Source: JBEKOF01 sp050015895
GTDB taxonomy: Bacteria > Verrucomicrobiota > Verrucomicrobiia > Limisphaerales > Palsa-1400
DNA length: 8,773 nt
NCBI GenBank assembly: GCA_050015895.1
Contig: JBEKAN010000180.1
Span: 1 to 8,773, forward strand
Direction of reading: 5' to 3'
A program made the translations under genes and the position numbers. The stretch's first letter is position 1; each line of letters opens with the position of its first letter. The notes below the pieces were generated by a model that saw only the letters and a program-made list of their open reading frames with translations, did no database searches and was not told the origin of the DNA. Below are positions 5,733 to 8,773 of the stretch, piece by piece.

Positions 5733-6632
5733 ATGAGCGTATTGATTGTGGGTTCGACGGCGCTGGATTCGATCAAGACAGCGCGGGCGGAGATGCCGCG
5801 GCTGCTGGGCGGCTCGGCCAGCCACGCGGCGGTGGCCGCCAGCTTTTTCGGCCCGGCCCGCCTGGTGGGCATTGTGGGGGACGATTTTCCCGCGCGTTAT
5901 TTGAAGCTCTACCGCAAACATCACATTGACCTGGAGGGTCTGCGGATCGCGCCGGGCAGGACGTTTCACTGGTCGGGCGAATACGAGGTCAACATGAACA
6001 ACCGCCGCACACTGGCGACGGAGCTGGGCGTGTTCGCGACCTTCTCGCCCCAGTTGCCGGAATCGTACCGGAACAGCCCGTTTGTCCTGCTGGCCAACAT
6101 CGCGCCCTCCTTGCAGCACCACGTTCTGGACCAGATGCGCCGCCCCAAGTACGTGGTGGCGGACACGATGGACTTGTGGCTGAACACGGCGCTGGAGGAC
6201 CTGCTGCGGCTGCTGAAACGGGTGGACGGCTTCGTGCTCAACGAGAGCGAGGCGCGGCAGTTGACGGGGGAGGACAATCTCGCGCGGGCGGCAAAAAAGA
6301 TCCACCGCCTCGGCCCCAGGCACGTGATTGTGAAGAAGGGCGAGCATGGGGCGATTCTTTCCGCGGGGGGCAAATTGTTTGTCGCCCCGGCCTATCCGCT
6401 GGAGCGGGTGGTGGACCCGACCGGCGCGGGCGACTCGTTCGCGGGGGGCATGATGGGGTATCTGGCCGGCGCGCGCGGGCCGGTGGAGGGCAATCTGCGC
6501 CGGGCGATGATTTACGGCAGTGTGGTGGCCTCGTTCTGCTGCGAGGGCTTCGGGCTGACGGCGACGACGCGCACAAGCCGGGCCGCGGTGGAAAAGCGGG
6601 TGAGGGAATTGGAATCGCTGACGCGGTTCTGA
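5733..6632 (+). CDS. PfkB-family carbohydrate or nucleoside kinase
   Basis: A 299-residue cytoplasmic ATP-dependent kinase of the PfkB (ribokinase) family, near the usual length of about 300. Seen: a first strand MSVLIVGSTALDSI; the substrate-binding GG region LLGGSASHAAVAASFFG (24-40), where His31 stands at a position that is often Asn; VGDDF (48-52); NESEARQLTG (170-179), a common family motif; and the C-terminal signature DPTGAGDSFAGG (228-239) with catalytic Asp234 and the anion-hole GAGD. The substrate cannot be assigned: the family covers ribose, fructose, adenosine, tagatose-6-phosphate and others. The ATG at 5733 begins right at the first strand; a TTG at 5706 in the same frame would add nine polar residues and is disfavoured. 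No Shine-Dalgarno site is close (GGAG is 21 bases away). Its end faces the convergent Ser/Thr kinase gene, 142 bases apart. Confidence 0.93.
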   Translation: MSVLIVGSTALDSIKTARAEMPRLLGGSASHAAVAASFFGPARLVGIVGDDFPARYLKLYRKHHIDLEGLRIAPGRTFHWSGEYEVNMNNRRTLATELGVFATFSPQLPESYRNSPFVLLANIAPSLQHHVLDQMRRPKYVVADTMDLWLNTALEDLLRLLKRVDGFVLNESEARQLTGEDNLARAAKKIHRLGPRHVIVKKGEHGAILSAGGKLFVAPAYPLERVVDPTGAGDSFAGGMMGYLAGARGPVEGNLRRAMIYGSVVASFCCEGFGLTATTRTSRAAVEKRVRELESLTRF

Positions 6633-6636
6633 GAGC

Positions 6637-6672
6637 AGGATTAGGATTAAGATTAGGATTAGGAGCAGGATT
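6637..6672. repeat. AGGATT hexamer array
   Basis: Six hexamers in perfect register: AGGATT, AGGATT, AAGATT, AGGATT, AGGAGC, AGGATT, flanked by GAGAGC before (6631-6636, covering the end of the PfkB stop codon) and ATGGGT after. Units of the types AGGATT and AGGAGC alternate, as in microsatellites that grow by slippage. The array begins almost at the PfkB stop codon. It is not a terminator and codes for nothing evident. Confidence 0.85.
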
Positions 6673-6685
6673 ATGGGTTGCCAAG

Positions 6686-6778
6686 TCAGGACCAGCAGAG
6701 AGACAGCCTGGCGCGGAAGCTCGAATTGGAGAACGGTCCGAAAACGAGCCGCAGGGCGGGAAGTTTGCGCGGGTTCAT
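6686..6778 (-). pseudogene. 30-codon ORF coupled to the kinase stop; possible gene stump
   Basis: On the minus strand an ATG at 6778-6776 overlaps the TGA of the Ser/Thr kinase (ATGA), the usual arrangement of a translationally coupled next gene. The reading frame runs MNPRKLPALRLVFGPFSNSS and then FRARLSLCWS before a TGA at 6688-6686. The first dozen residues look like a plausible protein N-terminus (basic, then hydrophobic); the rest does not continue into any domain. The AGGATT array and the convergent PfkB gene lie just beyond. Either a real downstream gene was cut off by a deletion here, or the overlap is chance. No homology can be checked from the sequence alone. Confidence 0.3.
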
Positions 6779-8379
6779 GGCGAATTCTCCTGCCAATAAA
6801 TCCGGTACCTTCGCGGGATGATGAGATTGAAGTTGGTTCCCGAACTGGATCGCGAGGTTTCCCCCCGGCGGGTGGATTCCTGGGTGTCGCTGAAGTGGTA
6901 GAGGCCCCCCTCGTCCTTCCACATCTCCACCATGTTGACGCCGCGGTTTATGGTGAGAGGAAACAAAAAGCGCTCGAAGTTCAGTTTGCGGGCGCCCGCC
7001 AGTTGCCCGGGGTCGAGAACCCCGCCCATCTCCTTCCACATTTGCGCGCCCAGTTCCTGCGCCGCCTTCAGGCCGTCGGCGCCAAGGGGTTTGATGGTCA
7101 CGTGGACATGGCCGGCGGCGTCCACGGTGCGGTCGGCGTGGCTGCGCTCAATCTGGAGATAGTCGCGGTCGGTGGTGCGAACAATAGTGTTGACCAATTG
7201 CACTTGGTCCGGGCTCAATTTCAAATCGGTGATGACGCGCTGGTTGACCGCCAGGCCCTCGGGCGTGTTGGTGAAAATATTGGGGATGTTCTGGACGGGG
7301 ACGGTGGTGGTGATGATCTTGGGGTTGGCCAAGTTGTGATACAGCGCGTAAGCCAGGACCGCGACCAGGGCCAGGGCGCAGACGATTCCCACTTTGAGAA
7401 GGGCGGTCATCCTCGCGCCGCGCGCGGTGGCGATGGCCGGGGCGGAAAGGGACTCCACTTCCGTGAGGATTTCGCCGGCCTGCTGGTAGCGAAGCAGCGG
7501 TTCCTTCTCCAAGGCGCGCAAGACCACGCGATCCAGACGGATGTCGGTGTGGGCTTTTTGCGAGGGGAGCGGGAAACGACCGAGGGGCAGCTCGCCGGTC
7601 AGCATCTCATAGAAGATGACACCCAACGAATAGAGGTCGGCGCGGCGGTCCACTTCCGACGGATGCTCAATCTGCTCCGGGGCCATGTACTGCGGAGTGC
7701 CCATGATGCCCGTGGTGCGGGTCAGGTCGGACTTGCGCCCGCCCTCGTCGGCGGCGAGCTTGGCCAGGCCGAAGTCGGCCATTTTGACGCGGCCCTTGGT
7801 GTCCAGCAGTATGTTCCCCGGCTTGATGTCGCGGTGGACGATGCCCTCGTCATGCGCGAACTGGAGGGCGCGGCAAATCTCCACCACGATGCGCAGGGCC
7901 TCGGGCGGCTGGATCTCCTTGCGGTGGATCAGGGTGTGGAGGTCCACTCCGTCCACATACTCCATGAGAAAATAATAGTAGGGGCCGGCGCGGCCGAAAT
8001 CATAGACCGCGACGATGTTGGAATGGTGAAGGCGCGCCAGGGCCTTGGCCTCGCGGGAAAAACGCTCCGCGAAGGCGGGCTGGGAACTCAATTCCGGGGA
8101 GAGAATTTTCAGGGCGACCAGACGATCCAAGTTGAGCTGCCGGGCCTTGTACACCATGCCCATGCCCCCGTAACCCAGGAGTTCGTAGATTTCCAGTTGC
8201 GGAAAGAACTCCGCGATCTGGGCGGGGGTCGGCGGCGCGCGCGACGCCTGCGTCGGAGGCGTGGGCGGCGAGGCGATGCCTGTGGGGGTGCGCTCGCATT
8301 TGGGGCAGAGTTTCCCCACCACCTCCGGCGGGAGGGGCGTGTGGCATTGGGCGCATATTCGCAGGGTGTCCATGATCAT
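6775..8379 (-). CDS. Membrane-anchored Ser/Thr protein kinase with zinc ribbon and extracytoplasmic domain
   Basis: A 534-residue Hanks-type kinase that phosphorylates Ser/Thr on unknown proteins. In order: a zinc ribbon with Cys9/12 and Cys25/28; a Pro/Thr-rich linker (31-53); kinase domain about 63-312 with glycine loop LGYGGMGMVY (68-77), ATP-binding Lys91 (VALKIL), helix-C Glu110, HRDIKPGN (182-189) with catalytic Asp184, DFG 202-204, activation-loop threonines 220, 222, 223 and 228, and APE 233-235; one membrane span about 325-350; then about 184 extracytoplasmic residues. All catalytic residues are present and it is an RD kinase, so it is probably active and activated by loop phosphorylation. 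The tail, with LKLSPDQVQLVNTIV (386-400) and VLDPGQLAGARKL (454-466), matches no family I can name; it is presumably the sensor. Start: ATG 8379 has GAGG five bases upstream; ATG 8373 and TTG 8403 are alternatives. The SAT gene ends 78 bases upstream on the same strand. Confidence 0.95.
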   Translation of the reverse strand: MIMDTLRICAQCHTPLPPEVVGKLCPKCERTPTGIASPPTPPTQASRAPPTPAQIAEFFPQLEIYELLGYGGMGMVYKARQLNLDRLVALKILSPELSSQPAFAERFSREAKALARLHHSNIVAVYDFGRAGPYYYFLMEYVDGVDLHTLIHRKEIQPPEALRIVVEICRALQFAHDEGIVHRDIKPGNILLDTKGRVKMADFGLAKLAADEGGRKSDLTRTTGIMGTPQYMAPEQIEHPSEVDRRADLYSLGVIFYEMLTGELPLGRFPLPSQKAHTDIRLDRVVLRALEKEPLLRYQQAGEILTEVESLSAPAIATARGARMTALLKVGIVCALALVAVLAYALYHNLANPKIITTTVPVQNIPNIFTNTPEGLAVNQRVITDLKLSPDQVQLVNTIVRTTDRDYLQIERSHADRTVDAAGHVHVTIKPLGADGLKAAQELGAQMWKEMGGVLDPGQLAGARKLNFERFLFPLTINRGVNMVEMWKDEGGLYHFSDTQESTRRGETSRSSSGTNFNLIIPRRYRIYWQENSP

Positions 8380-8384
8380 CACTT

Positions 8385-8398
8385 CCTCTGTACAGAGG
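8385..8398. promoter_or_regulatory. 14-bp perfect palindrome over the kinase ribosome-binding site
   Basis: CCTCTGTACAGAGG reads the same on both strands and ends six bases before the kinase ATG at 8379. Its AGAGG half is the Shine-Dalgarno sequence of the kinase gene. In RNA it could fold as a 5-bp stem with a GUAC loop that hides the ribosome-binding site; as DNA it could be a dimeric repressor operator. About one such palindrome per two windows is expected by chance, so the position is the main argument. Confidence 0.4.
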
Positions 8399-8457
8399 CC
8401 CAACGGGGCGAAAGGTTACGCCATTCGTCCAACCGGCCGGGTCGCGCGCCGGGCGCC

Positions 8458-8773
8458 TCAGATTTGGAAATCCAGTTCGGCTCCCGTCCTGTGTTTGGTC
8501 GTGATCTTGACATCGAATTTTTCGAAGGTGACCAGCGAGTGTGGCGGGACGCTGTGGGTGAGAAACACGCTGGCCCCGATGGTGCTGCCCTCGCCAATGA
8601 CGGTCTCCCCGCCCACAATGGTGGCGTTGGCATATATGGTGACATGATCCTCGACCGTGGGATGGCGCTTCTGGCCGCGGAGCAACTGGCCGCCGGCCAG
8701 CGAGCGGGCGACCAGGCCGACGCCCTGATACATTTTGACGTGGCGTCCGATGAGGGCCGTTTCGCCCACGACG
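8458..8773 (-). CDS. cysE: Serine O-acetyltransferase, C-terminal part (cut by window edge)
   Basis: The last 104 residues of a left-handed beta-helix acetyltransferase; the start lies beyond the right edge. It transfers acetyl from acetyl-CoA to L-serine, making O-acetylserine for cysteine synthesis in the cytoplasm. Seen: VVGETALIG at the window edge, matching the IVVGETAVI region of CysE; MYQGVGLVA; a 15-20 residue loop; RHPTVED (36-42 of the visible part) with the active-site His equivalent to His193 of E. coli; hexapeptide repeats ANATIVGGETVIGEGSTIGA (48-67); and THSVPPHSLV. The catalytic Asp/His pair of the family lies upstream, outside the window. The long loop before RHPTVED and the extended tail in place of the usual GVPARIVG fit the EpsC-type branch. 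The chain ends in DFQI; a terminal Ile is what CysE uses to dock into cysteine synthase. Same strand as, and upstream of, the Ser/Thr kinase. Confidence 0.88.
   Translation of the reverse strand, partial: VVGETALIGRHVKMYQGVGLVARSLAGGQLLRGQKRHPTVEDHVTIYANATIVGGETVIGEGSTIGASVFLTHSVPPHSLVTFEKFDVKITTKHRTGAELDFQI

Noticed and set aside
6633..6774. Bidirectional terminator between the convergent kinases
   Set aside because: Only very short stems and no T-runs were found by eye; the region is taken up by the hexamer array and the possible gene stump.

Overview
The window reads as chromosomal DNA of a GC-rich Gram-negative bacterium of the PVC group, most likely Verrucomicrobiota (inference; no rRNA or other phylogenetic marker except enolase is present). 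The grounds are: zinc-ribbon N-termini on unrelated membrane proteins, a Hanks-type Ser/Thr kinase with one membrane span and an extracytoplasmic tail, start codons mostly lacking a Shine-Dalgarno sequence, and palindromic or hexameric repeats between genes. No phage, transposase, CRISPR, tRNA or rRNA signal is visible.

Layout, left to right. Plus strand: a zinc-ribbon/M48 membrane metalloprotease (64-1509); a 254-base spacer with a strong palindromic repeat and a possible promoter; enolase (1764-3038); then a two-gene unit of a 95-residue membrane protein (3135-3422) whose stop overlaps the start of a 567-residue lipoprotein of unknown function (3419-5122). Just after it lies a small membrane-protein gene that appears broken by a +1 frameshift (5154-5304). 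The next ~430 bases (5305-5732) have no convincing gene but are structured: hairpins, short direct repeats at exact 10-base spacing, and an A+T-rich patch. A PfkB-family sugar or nucleoside kinase follows (5733-6632).

The strand then switches. An AGGATT hexamer array lies between the convergent ends of the PfkB gene and a minus-strand Ser/Thr protein kinase (6775-8379). A 30-codon ORF that overlaps the kinase stop may be the stump of a lost downstream gene. At the right edge is the C-terminal part of a serine O-acetyltransferase (8458-8773, running off the window), upstream of the kinase on the same strand.

Functional links are limited. Enolase (glycolysis), the sugar kinase and serine acetyltransferase (cysteine synthesis) are metabolic genes. 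The M48 protease, the small membrane protein/lipoprotein pair and the receptor kinase are envelope functions. I see no proof of one dedicated novel system. The best candidates for new biology are the coupled membrane-protein/lipoprotein unit with its broken third gene, the phased-repeat intergenic region, and the unassigned sensor domain of the kinase.
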